From Humulus lupulus (Eukaryota > Streptophyta > Magnoliopsida > Rosales > Cannabaceae), in NCBI RefSeq assembly GCF_963169125.1, contig NC_084802.1, positions 13,764,896-13,828,895 on the forward strand: DNA of 64,000 nt. Direction: 5' to 3'. The stretch's first letter is position 1. The number at the start of each line of letters is the position of its first letter. Of this stretch, positions 10,103-22,006 are shown one piece after another. Under the pieces are notes generated by a model. That model did not search any database. It saw nothing but the letters and a program-made list of their open reading frames with translations, and had not been told where the DNA came from. The translations under genes were made by a program, and so were the position numbers.

Positions 10103-13015
10103 CTAAGAAAGAGGAGTCTCCTTGGCCTTCTCAGCATCTGCAGCACCGGATTCCTCAGGACGAATAGCATGGCTATCCTCCTGGGCTCCCTCCGAGACGG
10201 CATCCCGAGCAGCATTCTCCTTCTCGAGCTGCTCAGCCTCTTCCTTCTCGAGCCGAGCATTCCACCTGTCGAGAAATGCCGCCTCGTGAGGACCTAAGAA
10301 GCTGGTGTCCAGATCTTCATTGTATGCCCACATTCGGTACATGGCCGAGTCAACTGCTTGTTCCTTCTTCTCTTTGTATTCAGCAAGGAGACGAGCTTTT
10401 GCATCCTCCATGATGTCAAAGGTGGCAGCCTTTTCCTCTTCAAGCTTCTTGTTGGTCTCCTGAAGCTGGGTGACCTCCTTCTTATGCTCCTCGAGCTCAG
10501 CTTTCAGCTTCCCGAGCTCAGTGGCCATGTCCTCACGTTCCTTGGCTCCTGCCTCAAGCTTCGCATTCGCTGCCTTCAGATCATCGCATGCTTTGAGCTG
10601 GAGATCCTTCGCCTCCTGAGCATGAGACTTGCTCGAGTGGATCTCATTGTTCAGCTTATAGTTGAGCTGGGCAGTGAAGGCAAGAGCCTGAAAAAGGAAA
10701 AAACCACCATTAGCTCCAGGTCAGTGTGATTATAAGCAGAAAATGAAGGACTATAGAAGGATACTCACCGCAACAGTATGCTCGATACTCTTCTCGTAGA
10801 GAACAATGCAGTATCGGGTGTCATTTAAGCACTGCCATTGGGGAGCTTCGAGGCTGCCATAGCTCTGGCCGATCCAGGACATAACATTCGAGATCAGCGT
10901 AGATCCATGGGACCCAGCGGCATTATCGACCACATATGCATCCATGTGGGTGGAAATTGATAGCTTCTGAGCTCGAGAAGCAGAAGGCCTTCTGGAAGGC
11001 GGAGCTAAGGATGGCTGAACCACCACAGGAGGTTGGGACTCAACCATAGCGGAGGGACCAACCAGTGAAGTCGGCGCCGCAGCCGAGGCGACGACCTGCG
11101 AGGACGGCGCCGTTGTGGATGCGCCGGCCTTAGAAGTCGCTTTGGCGATGGAGCTCGAAGCCGGCGGAGCAGGAGGAGGGGTTTTCTTGGACCTTTTGGG
11201 ACCTTTACCCGGCCGGTCGGACTTCAGCGACCCCGCTCTTGGACGCTTGCTCCTCTTGGCGCCAGCACCATCGATGATGTTGTCGAGGTCGGAGTCCATC
11301 TTGCCTGCACATGTCACAACACAGAATGAGTTAATAAAAGAGAAGCATACAAGTTTTTTCAGTATCACAGACATATAAAGTGGTGATAGAAGAAACCTAA
11401 CTGGAACTCTCCCCCGAGCTCGAACTTGGGGACCATGAAATTCCCCCGTCTTCGGAGGAGGCGGGGGGAGTGCCTTCCCTATATGTGGGCGATAACCTCA
11501 AAAGGTCCCTATAATCGTTGGTCCCATACTGAACGGATATCCCGTTCCACATCTCGTCCGTGGTGTACATGGTGTCGTATTTCCCGAGCCCACTATCGAA
11601 CCTATGGACACAGTCATCTACCCAACTCCATATGTAGAAGTGGTATCTATCCTGTGGGCACGAGACTAACCTATTGGGCCTGTGTTTTAGTAAAGTGGAG
11701 GACCACATTCTCGAGGTAGGAAGGACTTTACCTTCATCCGAATCCGAGCTCGAGGCTTCATCATTAGCCTCATTCCCCGACTGCAGACTCCTCAGGCGAA
11801 CTGGAAGAGGTGGCCTCGTTTCTCTCCTCGGAGGAAGGGCGCCTGTGGGCAGGGGCACCTGCTCCCAGTGTTCATATTTTATATTGGACCAATCAAAGGT
11901 GGACTGGCCCTCCTCCAAAAGTCCGCACTTTCGGAGCTTATCCTCGTGTAAAAGATATAGGAGAGACCTCCTGCCACGGGGGAGTTGGAGCAGGGTCTCT
12001 CTATGCTCCTTCATTGTATCGTTAGGAGTGGGACGCTGAAAATTGGCTGAAAGACAACATATTTTTACTAAGAACGGATCTAAGAGCTAAAGTCACAAGC
12101 ACGGAAATAAAGATGACAAGAATACTTACGAATCCGCCTGAACGAATAGTGTCGAGACGGGGACAGACCGTCTGTCCAGAAGAAGGCCCTTTTGAAATCG
12201 GACGGATGATTGGGAAGATCTTCAAAGACCTTCTTTTCCTTGGGATAGCTCGAGAGGTAATAAAAGCCATCCCCTCCCCGAGATCGGGAGGGGTTACTTT
12301 TTAGACAAAAGAGATACAAGATCTCTTGAGGCGAAGGTCCTTCCCACCCCATCTCGTGGTATAAGGACCTCAGGGCAGACAGTACCCTGTAAGAGTTGGT
12401 GTTGAGTTGGAAGGGGGCCAACCCAACGAAATCCGTGAAGTCCTTGAAAAAAGACTTCAAGGGCAACAGAGCTCCTGCCCTCATGTGTTCCTGGCTCCAG
12501 GCCGCGTATTTCACACTGGCGTCGCGGCCCCCAGGGGCGAAGCAGCTTCGTTCATGATCGACCGGAGCTCGACACTTCAAGGAGCCTGACAGGCTAAGGC
12601 CGTGGAAAGCCAGGATGTCAGTTATCTGACTAGTTGTGGTAACCGAGCTCCAGTAGTGCTCGGCCTCAAACATTTCTCTCCTCGGCTGCGAGGAAGAAGG
12701 TTCCCCCATTAGTGAAAATTTGAGCTCTCCTGGATGGTATGCGACAGTAACCTTTAATGCAGGATCGAGAGGAATCGGCCTAGGTCCTGAATTGGATTCC
12801 GGATAGAGGGCCTCCCGAAGAACTCTCCTCTTTCCCTCTATGACCTCGTCTATCTGGCGGCGGTAGTGAGCTCGAATGTCCTCTTGCTCGCGCGCAAGCT
12901 CGTATTCTCTTATCCGACGTTGATTCCGGGCGAACAGCGATTCTGGGCTCGGAGATTTTGGCTCGTAAGGGATTGCCAGCAACGACCCCCACCGTCTTTC
13001 CAGATTCTGTGACAT
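10103..13015 (-). CDS. Antisense four-exon gene of TatA, gypsy-associated plant transposon-domain protein
   Basis: Minus-strand gene between integrase and the 3' LTR. Proposed exons are 13015-12130, 12046-11402, 11304-10769 and 10687-10103. They total 2652 nt, exactly 884 codons, with no internal stop. Introns start GTAAGT, GTTAGG (weak) and GTGAGT and end in CAG. If the weak donor is not used, the product stops at 11397 and exons 3-4 form a second ORF from ATG 11299. Exon 1 holds the recognisable domain: 'AGALLPLKSFFKDF...GLAPFQLNTNSYRVLSAL' and 'FYYLSSYPKEK', resembling the Pfam 'putative gypsy type transposon' family (from memory, not searched). Exon 2 ends Ser-rich; exon 3 is basic (KRSKRPR) then Ala/Pro/Ser-rich; exon 4 is a long Glu/Lys coiled coil. 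Function is unknown. It is intact while sense gag-pol is not. Confidence 0.8.
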
Positions 13016-13525
13016 CTAGCGAGAAAGAAAAAATGGTGAGGGCCATGCATGCAAGAGTTCCGAGCTCGAACTTACGAGCTCGGGGTTAAGGAGCAAAACA
13101 AGCTAAATATTAAGACCCTTATTGAAGAGTCAGGGCGTGCGTTCCACGGGAAAGGAAGGAGAGTGGATTTTTTTTTGAAAATCCTGAAAATCAAGGGAAA
13201 GGAGAGTGGCGGTTAACCAGGAAAGGTAGCCTTGGGTTTCGTGCATTTATCAAGGCCCATGTTTTTTGCCCGAAAACTTAGTGTACAAGAAACGTCGCCT
13301 AAAAAATTTCAAAACCCAGAAAATAGGAACCTCACTCAAATATGAAAACTGAGTATAAGCCAGTGATGCAAATCCAGTATGGAAGTCTAAAAAAGCATAA
13401 GAACCTATCGGATCAAAACCTCCTATCATATTATGCTAAGGATGTAAACTAGTACATACACATACACAGCAAGAACAGTATGAACAAAAAACTGGCAAAA
13501 TGGAAAACAAAGATTGCATACTTAC
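13016..13525 (-). other. Probable leader intron of the antisense gene
   Basis: On the minus strand a consensus donor, GTAAGTATGC, begins at 13525. The acceptor 'tttctttctcgctag' ends at 13016, directly against the ATG at 13015. An untranslated first exon would end at 13526. An alternative donor, GTGAGT, lies near 13580. Otherwise this stretch has no gene. Confidence 0.6.
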
Positions 13526-13735
13526 ACAATAATGGCGATTGCAGAGAGATTGTCGATTGAAGAAGAGGTTGCAAATAAGAACTCACGGACTCGAACAGAC
13601 CAGGGTTTCTTTGTTTCTTTGGCCGAGAAAACATGCACAGAATAGAAAGTTTATAAAGAGGTCTTTGGTTTCGTTTTTCTTCTTTTCTTGCTTTTGGTGA
13701 ACGAAGGTAAAAATGAAGACGAAGAGTGGGGTCTT

Positions 13736-13745
13736 GTATATATAG
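13736..13745 (-). promoter_or_regulatory. Candidate TATA box for the antisense gene
   Basis: CTATATATAC on the minus strand, about 210 bp upstream of the predicted leader donor and outside the 3' LTR. The antisense gene may therefore have its own promoter and not depend on the LTR. The call rests on the motif and its position only. Confidence 0.45.
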
Positions 13746-14007
13746 ATGGAAAAAGGGGGATTAATTCGGGGTGTTGAGTGAAATCCTTGCTAAATAGGAC
13801 GGATGGGAATCAATGACAAGATGGCGCCGAAAAGGTGGCAGACGGATGATCGTGGGCATGTTTCCAAGGTACTCAAGTACCAAAAATGAGCAATACCCAG
13901 CTGACGCATGTCCATTTTCAAAAAGTGTGACGGTACAGTTCTCAAAGAAAGTAGTTCAAAAGTTTCCTTCTCTTAGGATTCGAACAAATACTTTTGAGGG
14001 GGCAAGA
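13746..14007 (+). other. Spacer ending in the TatA polypurine tract
   Basis: The purine-rich 'gagggggcaaga' at 13996-14007 abuts the 3' LTR and is the likely plus-strand primer. The rest has no supported gene. Confidence 0.7.
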
Positions 14008-14806
14008 TGTTACACCCAGATTTCGAGCTATGTTAAATATGATCTCGAAAGTTGGATTTGCAAACAAGTGGACTCATAAGGTTGGAAATATGCTCCAGGA
14101 TTAAATATCGAACATGCAGGACATAAACAACCTCGAATATGGTGACCTCGGAGTGTTCATGATCTCGAAAGGCAGCTCCGGGGAAACATTCATCTTCAGG
14201 GATGACCTCGGATCAGGGGTTCCGAGCTCGACGCACATACGACCTCGAAAGCCGTGTGACCTCGGGAGATATCTCTAGCTCGAAAAATGACAGGAAACCT
14301 GGGGGGCTAAAGCCTTAGAGATACGTGATGACTACCTTGAATATCTATAAGTGTTGTAAATATGAGATGTAATCCTCATTTATTATTGTAAATCCCCTAG
14401 AATCGTGAGATATTATTTGGTCAGTTATACGTCCCCTGGTCTTTAGATGACGTTTCCTTTTATATCTGATTATAGGCATTTAAAGTCATTTATTTGATTT
14501 ACACAAAAAGAGTAACTACCCAAAATATGTGGGATAGTATTCTTCGATCTTCTCTATAAATAGAGAGGCCATGCACCATTGTAAAGGATCGAAATTCTAA
14601 TCCTTGAGAGAAAACTCTGAAGAATTCATGCTGAAGAATTCTCAGAGATAATCTTGAGTATTAATAACAGAGACTCGTGGACTAGGTAGATTTAACTGCT
14701 GAACCACGTAAAAATCGTGTGTTTGTATTGTCTTATTTCAATTGGTCATTATCAGTTATTGTTTATGTGCTCTTCTTTCACTGTTTGACGAAAAACGGCG
14801 TCAACA
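14008..14806 (+). repeat. TatA 3' LTR
   Basis: 799 bp, same ends as the 5' LTR, followed at once by the AAACT duplication. It differs from the 5' LTR at 21 positions by eye, mostly transitions. Confidence 0.95.
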
Positions 14807-14910
14807 AAACTATTGATAAATATAAGAATATTCTGTTAAATATAAGAATATTCTATTAAAGTTAACATTAAAAAAATAAAAAACTGTTAAAACCATTATA
14901 TAGAAGAGAT

Positions 14911-15330
14911 ATATATACTAGGTAGAAGCAATGTGCAATGCACGTTTGTTTAGTTTTAAAGTTGTAAACATTGTTTATAATTTTAATAAAATCTGGTTCA
15001 CTGATTTTTTTTAAAATATATATATATATATAATAGAATGAATTATAGTTCTATAACATATATAAATATTTATATCAACATGCACTATGTCTTTTATTAT
15101 ATATGTACAACATGCATTATACTCTCTAGATTTATGTCGTATATATATATAATAAAACACATAGTGCATGTTGATATAAATATTTATATATAATATAAAA
15201 CTATAATTATTTCTATTATATATATATATTAAAAACAGTAAACCTGTTTTTATTAAAATTATAGACAATGTTTACAACTTTAAAACTAAGTAAATGTACA
15301 TTGCACATGGCTTCTACCTAATATATATAT
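14911..15330. mobile_element. Foldback element with long inverted arms
   Basis: About 420 bp. The left arm, starting 'atatatactaggtagaagca', is repeated in inverse at the right end ('tggcttctacctaatatatat'). The complementarity continues through 'ttttaaagttgtaaacattg' / 'caatgtttacaactttaaaa' to a centre near 15115, giving arms of about 200 bp. No coding capacity; its class is uncertain. The TA-rich edges prevent a clear duplication call. Confidence 0.75.
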
Positions 15331-15489
15331 ACGACTAGCTAATAATGGTAATTTTTTAAATCAATTCTTCATTTTTTTTGTCAATTAAGATATTATTTAC
15401 TTAATAATTCTTTTAGAGAAATATATAATAGCGTAAATCTAAAGTTTATTTGAAGGATAAAGTATAATTTTTCATTGGGTATTTACTCA

Positions 15490-15864
15490 TTTGGTACTAT
15501 GTGTTTTTGCAAAGTATCATTTTTGTATTTTTTTCCCAATAATGCTCATATAATATCTTATATTTTAACACATTCATATTTGATACATTAAACTCAAATT
15601 TGATAAATAAAATTTTGTCAATATAACAAAATTGCCATCCGTTATAAGTAATTAGATTTGAATTTGAAACTAATATAATTGAGAGGAATTTGATTAAATT
15701 AGTAAAATTTTATCAATTAAATTTGAGTTTAGAGTACCAAATATATACGATTTTAAAATACAAGGTACCAAATATATTTGATTTCAAAATACAAGGTATC
15801 CAATGAGCATTATTATAAATATAAGGTACCGAAATGATATTTTACAAAACCACATGGTGCCAAA
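15490..15864. mobile_element. Second foldback (MITE-like) element
   Basis: Left 'ttggtactatgtg...gcaaagtatcattttt' pairs with right 'aatgatattttacaaaaccacatggtgccaa'. Inner blocks 'aatgctcat' / 'atgagcatt' and 'aaactcaaatttgataaa' also recur inverted. Arms are about 180 bp. There is no ORF. A target-site duplication could not be fixed by eye. Confidence 0.6.
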
Positions 15865-18800
15865 TATATATATCATTTTTCTAAACTCAAATTTTTACTT
15901 CAAATATATATTGTTTAATTTTAATAGATTTCATACAACATATTTTATAATTTTTTGAAGATAGACATTCTGTTTGAACATTATATAAAGATACTAAACT
16001 GAAACTAAATTCAAAACATGTACCAAAACACTTAAACATTTGCCATATATAGAAACCAAAATTTGCACAAAAAAATATACTTAAGAAAAGAGAAATTGGT
16101 GAAAATAACCTATTTTTTTAATTGATTTTGGATTCTGACTTGCTTTTGATAATTTTTTGGAAAATAACCTTTGTTTAAAATTCGATCAGCTGTCTAAATT
16201 TTTCGACCAGCTGTCTAATATTTTTGATCGACTATTTAAATTTTTTGACCACCTGTCTAAATTTTCGACCGGTTATCTAAATTATTAGATGTCATTTTGC
16301 AAAAAATTATTAAAACTAAACTAAAGTGCAAAATAACTTTAAAAAATATGTAAAAAAACCAACTAACAATAAACGAGAAATCAATATAACAAAAGTTAAA
16401 TACTAAAAAACCACAATGTACTTAACTACTATTGGTACAAAAAAGTCATCGATCATTTAATTGGCTTTAATGTAGTGATGCATATGATACACTACCAAAT
16501 AATTTATAGCAAGAATCATATTCATCCACATCGACACATATTAAAAACTTAGCTTATAGAATAATGAAAATATATCAAAATATAATTTATATTAGAATCT
16601 TATCTCTTATAACTTGGATAAGGAGATGATATAAGGCTCATATTTATCTAAAAAGCAAACATCACAATAATAAAAATAACTAGGGAGGTACAAACAACCT
16701 TGACATAGGCCAGACCCGTGTCTAGAGTTCCAAATTTTATAAAAATATTATTAATTTTTTCAATACAAAAAGCTTTTGTTTTTTGTTTTAAATACCATTT
16801 TATATATAATTATTACAAAAATATCAATAATTATAGTAGACCTCTAATATTTCAAGGCCGACTCTGAATGCACATTACTCATATAACACACAACTTGCTA
16901 TTTCTCTTGACATACCATATACACAATACTAAGTGTAATTAGTGATCAAAATGTAAGTGTAAATTTTAATACGAAAAGCAAATTAGTGATCAAAATGGGT
17001 GCATCCATATACTTTTAAGTATAATTAGTATCATTATTCATCTGATTACAATCTTAATTAATAAACAATAAGCACCATATCATAATATCTTACACATAAA
17101 TATGTCATTAATAAAATTTTCGTAATCAACACATCATTATACTATAGTCCACACAAAAATTTCTATCACCCATCAATAAGCAAATATGATATCTTTGATA
17201 AAGTTCTCACGAAATTTAGACTCATATTTGAGTATTCTAGTACTTGTAGATTTCAACATTTAATTTCTTTCGGTGGATAAGACATCTCTCCAATGAAATT
17301 TATTTTCCTTTAAAAAACTCAACACATCTTTCTTGTAGTAACACATGTTTCTAATAAATAGACATGTGTGTTAGGGGTTAGCAAAACAAACATGAAGATT
17401 TTCTCTCTCTTTTTTTTTAATCCATTTTTAATAAATATATATACAAAGAGAGTGGTATAGGTGAGGTAGTTGGTTATTCTTGCTTTTTTTTAATATATAT
17501 ATTTATATATATATTTTCTTTTAAAAAGTAAATATATACCTTATAGTAGTTAGGGTAGTAGGCTTTATCAATCACTTTTAAGATCCTTTTTTTCACATGG
17601 GTTACCATTGTTACGGCTTTAGCACAAAAGGGACATAGAATCTTTGAATAAACAAGCCCTATAAATTCAAGAGGAATAAGATGAATATGGAGAGCTTTTT
17701 ACCTTTTTACTTACCTAAAGCTTTAAGTTAAAGTCAGTGAAATTTACTTTATCGTCTTCCTTGTCTACTTCTTTAAGCAAACACCAAAACAAGGAGGTGA
17801 AAAGAGAAGGTATAAGGTATTATTACTCATTCTTTAACCTTTTCTCAATTGAGAATGGGCTATTGATCACATGGACACAAAATTTCACATCTTAAATTTA
17901 TATTCACTTTTTTAATAAAAGGAAGTATGAAACAAAATCAATTGAGTCTTTCCATTAAGTTAAAGAAAAAAAAAATGAAAAATACATTATGTGTATGACA
18001 AAATAACAATTGCCATTTTTAATTTCATTCTTGTATAAACACTACATTGGACTTTATATCAATTGGGCTGGGCCACTCATTGTGGTGCCTGGCCCAATTC
18101 TTATGATACTTCAGCTTTGCTCAGCTCAAAAAGATCCAATTAAAGGTACAAATCGTCGTCACAGAATAGCAGGCCCAATTCTGCAATAGACTTCTGATTT
18201 TTGGTTTCGTTTTGTTTTCTTTAAAAAATACTACATTTACGACCATCCAAGAATTCTTTCAAAAATACGACTTTAGCTTATGATTACTAAAATAACATTT
18301 TTGTAAGAGAAAGTATGAAAGTACTACATTATAGTATGAGATACTATAATTCTAACCAACTTATAATAATTTTTATAATTTATAAAAGATCATATCTATT
18401 TGGTTTCTTAACTTAGTTTAATAGGGATGTTTGTGCTTGATGGTGGTCGGACCATTTTGCATTTAAAAAAGAGAAATTTATAGAAATATAGTAAATTTAA
18501 ACTTAGTATCTACAAATATGGACAAAAAAGTAATATCACCACAGTATGGTTTTTTTATGCTTTTTTAGCATTTTTATGGGTTTCGTTTTTTCATATGGCA
18601 ATAATATTTTTGTTTCACATTTTTTTTACGATAATCAGTTACTAGTGCTGAATTAATTATTTTAAAAATTGATGTGACCGTAACTAGTTACTACGATCAA
18701 AATAGTTTTTTTAGAGGTTTTTTTTATAGGAAAAAATAAAAATATATATAAAAAAAACACATAAAGTTGAAAACCTCATAGTTATCAAACTTATAGAAAA

Positions 18801-20406
18801 AATATCATATTTCATGAAATTTCCACTTTTAAAAAAATTATTTGATCAAGTAAGTTTGCACAAAAAAACAAAATAATTGCCAATAATTGCAAATTATTCC
18901 TTAAATTTAATTTGCAAGATTAAGTCCATTCCATTGTCATTGTTTGGTGTAAAAGTGGTTTACAAGATCATGTCCATTCAAATCCTTTCAACTCCTAAGG
19001 CCTTTTGAATAAAAAAAAATTACTTTTGAAAGTGTTTGGATATAAAATAAAATGTAATTTTTTTTTTAAATTTAAAAAGTCCTATTCAAGAAGCTATTTT
19101 TTAAATTATAATAATTTTATTATTCTTACTTTACTTATAGAAGATCTTTTTTTTTTTATTGATATCCAAACTCTTTAAAAAATAATTATTAAGAAAATAT
19201 TTATCAAAACAGAAAAATAAGTCAAATTTTTTACTTATGCTTTTAACTATAATCAAAAGCAGAAACTTTACTAAACTGGACCTAAATCTAATTGTCTAAT
19301 TTGGAAACAGTCAAACTCATGGAAAATTTCTACTAAAGGGGTGTATTACTATATTGGGAGGATCAAAACCGTAGATTTAAGGAATCACATTCCATTTGGA
19401 ATCATCATTTTGGAAAATGATTTCTAGGGCCATTCTGGCCAAAGATAAATCGTCTTTCATTGAAGATAACAAGTGTAAAAGTTTATCACATCTGTTCCAA
19501 GAGTGCCAATTTGTTGAAGCACTATGCATGGTTTGCCAATCCTTTTGTTTTGAGAGTGGAATACTTTAAAAATGATATAGGATGTTTGACTCAACTAAAA
19601 AAGTAATTTTTTGAAAACAAGTAGTAGTATTTTGCATTGTTTTCATAAAATAATTTTTAAAAATAAAGTTATAAAAAGTAGAAAATTTTGAGAATAATAA
19701 AAAATTATTTTACGTTGTTTTCAATTTTTTTTGTCTATCTTGTTTTTCCTCACATCATTTTATTTTAATTATTATTACCTCACATAATTTATTCTAACAT
19801 CATTTTCTTTCTCCTCACTTTATCTCACACTATTTTTTCTCCTATTACTTTCTCTCTCGCTACCTCATTTTCTTTCTTCTCATTTTTTTCTCTCACACAA
19901 TTTTCTTTCTCATCACTTTCTCTTCTCACTTCATCGTCTTCATTTTTTTTTCTCATCATTTTCTCTCTAATTTTTTCTCGTATCATTTTTTCTCTTCTCA
20001 CTTTCTCTTTTATCACTTTCTTTTGCCTCAAATTTTCTCTCCTTACTTTCTCACGCGTTATTTTTCATCAATTTTTCTCTCACATTACTTTATTTAATTA
20101 TTTATTACAAACTTTTAAAATGTTTTTCTTTTTGTAAATATGTTTATTAATTTTTTTATTTAAGAATTTTTTAAAAAAAAATAAAAACTAAAAAAAATGT
20201 TTTTTGAAAACATTAGCCAAACACCGCTTGTTTTTTAAAAATTACAAAAATTATTTTATGTTCTCAATTCTGAAAACACAACTTTGAAAAAAACAGAAAT
20301 CAATACCAAACAGGCCCATAGCTTCCCTTGAGCTTGTTATTTTCTTAATATTAATGAAATTATTCAGTCAATTAGATGCAGGTTTGCTAAATTTGTAATT
20401 ACTAGA
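15865..20406. other. AT-rich intergenic spacer with decayed small elements
   Basis: No gene is supported. 16165-16275 holds about four imperfect units of roughly 25 bp containing 'ttttcgaccagctgtctaa'. 16700-16870 has weak inverted ends ('aggccagacccgtgtctagag' / 'caaggccgactctg'). 18997-19283 has weak ends like a small MITE. 19735-20095 is pyrimidine-rich on the plus strand (ctcactttctctc words). 'accaaacaggccc' at 20304-20316 resembles the terminus of common plant hAT MITEs, with a poorly matched partner near 19580. Confidence 0.5.
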
Positions 20407-20411
20407 GTTGG

Positions 20412-21492
20412 TGAAATTTTGTTTTTTATGATTACTAACTTAATTATTCAAATTAAATTATTAATTGTTGAACTGTTACAGAAATGTTTAAACATACACA
20501 GAGATTGTTTGAACAGAAACCAAATATGTTTAAACAATTTATCACCAGAAGATAAAAACGAACATAAGGTAAAGAACACACTGAATTATACGTGGTATCA
20601 GCAATCTTTGCAGATTGCTACTAGTCCACGGGGCCACGCCCAAAGAATGAAATTTATTAGAAGAATATCTAAACGATTATAAAACCAAATTGACTTATAC
20701 AAATAAAGACTCCCTCTTGAATTTGTCGCAACTGTTGTAATCTAAACTCCTAATCAAATTTTTGAAGTGCTAAGATCTTGAACTTCCTTCAAATCATAAC
20801 ACTTGCACTTTTCCTCCCGAAAAGTGACTTCACGAACAAGACTTCTCCCGAAGCTTGATGAACAATGTCCAAGTGTGTTCAACTTGCACAATTAACACAA
20901 AGAAAAAAATACAGAAGTACACTGTAATAAACCACTAAGAACTTACTGGACTCAAGTTCTTCACATAATAAAAAGTCTCTCTAAAACTTGAAAAATATTT
21001 GGAAAATAATACACCAAAAGAGATGATCAAAAAACCAGCGACCTAAGGATGATTATATACTTTTTAGAATCCCTTTAGGTCGTGGAAAACAAATTAGAAA
21101 CCAATCAGCCAATAAATGAAAAATCTTCCAAAACAGGAAAGTCAGAATCTGTTCAAACAGACTGGCAATCCGTTCAAATAGATTCATTGAACATGGACAG
21201 TTTTTAAACCCAGTTTCCCTAAATAAATAAAGAAATAATATATTCTTTATCTCTGCAAGCTGTACACGATTTCTGAACAAATAAATCAGATAAAAAATAA
21301 ATACCAATAATTTCCATTTCAAGAAAAGATATTCTTTTATAGGAAATTATATATTTATTTTATTAACATATATATAATAATCTGATTATAAAAAGACAAA
21401 TTTCAACAAAACAGGAAACTACCAATTTTTCGAAATTTCTCCTTTAATTAATTTTGTCAATATTGTCAAATATGCCAATAAAGGATTTTATA
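20412..21492 (-). repeat. Copia 3' LTR
   Basis: 1081 bp, matching 30061-31144 with scattered substitutions and short indels. In plus orientation it starts TGAAATTT. The inner end reads TTTTATA where the 5' LTR has TTTTACA, so the terminal CA has mutated to TA. Confidence 0.93.
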
Positions 21493-21493
21493 A

Positions 21494-21917
21494 TCTCCCC
21501 CTTTGGCAATTTGATAGACAAAATTAATTCAAAAACCTGCAACACAAATGTTAGTGACAAGTAAAGAGAAAGAACTCCCCCTGCAAACATGCATTAACTT
21601 ATAACAAACATTTAAAGAAACTAGACTTAACTCCCTCTCAAAATAAGAAGGTCCAGAGTTAAACAAAACAACAAACAAACAACTTTTTGGAAGTATCTAC
21701 TTAAATCTCCCCCTTTGGAAATTTGATAGACAAAATTAATTCAAAAACCTGCAACACAAATGTTAGTGACAAGTAAAGAGAAAGAATTCCCCCTGCAAAC
21801 ATGCATTAACTTATAACAAACATTTAAAAAAACTAGACTTAACTCCCTCTCAAAATAAGAAGGTCCATAGTTAAACAAAACAACAAACAAACAGGTTTTT
21901 GGAAGATTCTACTCCCC
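21494..21917 (-). repeat. 212-bp tandem duplication of the polypurine-tract region
   Basis: 21494-21705 is repeated almost exactly as 21706-21917. Each unit starts at a polypurine tract (plus strand 'tctccccctttgg') and contains a second one ('ctccccctgc', at 21575 and 21787). A further C tract begins at 21912. Five purine runs therefore precede the 3' LTR on the element's sense strand. Multiple polypurine tracts are a known trait of Sirevirus-type elements. Confidence 0.9.
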
Positions 21918-22006
21918 CCCCTTTGTGTCTTTCAAAGAAGCCAAAGAACCACAAGACATAAAACAAAATAGAGTATCAATGTTCAATAGCCAAAAACTAA
22001 AGAAAA

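Larger units (their letters stand above)
1608..14806 (+). mobile_element. TatA: complete Ty3/gypsy element, Tat lineage, with an antisense gene
   Basis: 13.2-kb element with two 799-bp LTRs (TGTTACA...GTCAACA) flanked by the 5-bp duplication AAACT (1603-1607 and 14807-14811). By eye I count 21 substitutions between the LTRs, about 2.6%. Sense order is gag, protease, reverse transcriptase, RNase H, archaeal-type second RNase H, integrase; the dual RNase H and this order mark the Tat lineage. Gag-pol carries six in-frame stops and one frameshift. Between integrase and the 3' LTR lie a MITE, a 70-bp tandem array and a spliced minus-strand gene. Extra ORFs at this site are known from Tat-lineage elements. 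Confidence 0.95.

Noticed and set aside
10358..10729. 123-codon plus-strand frame with Leu/Phe-rich, membrane-like sequence
   Set aside because: It is the complement of the coiled-coil exon of the antisense gene; Glu/Lys codons read as Leu/Phe on the other strand.
19825..20031. 68-codon minus-strand frame rich in Lys and Glu
   Set aside because: Translation of the plus-strand pyrimidine-rich tract; low complexity only.
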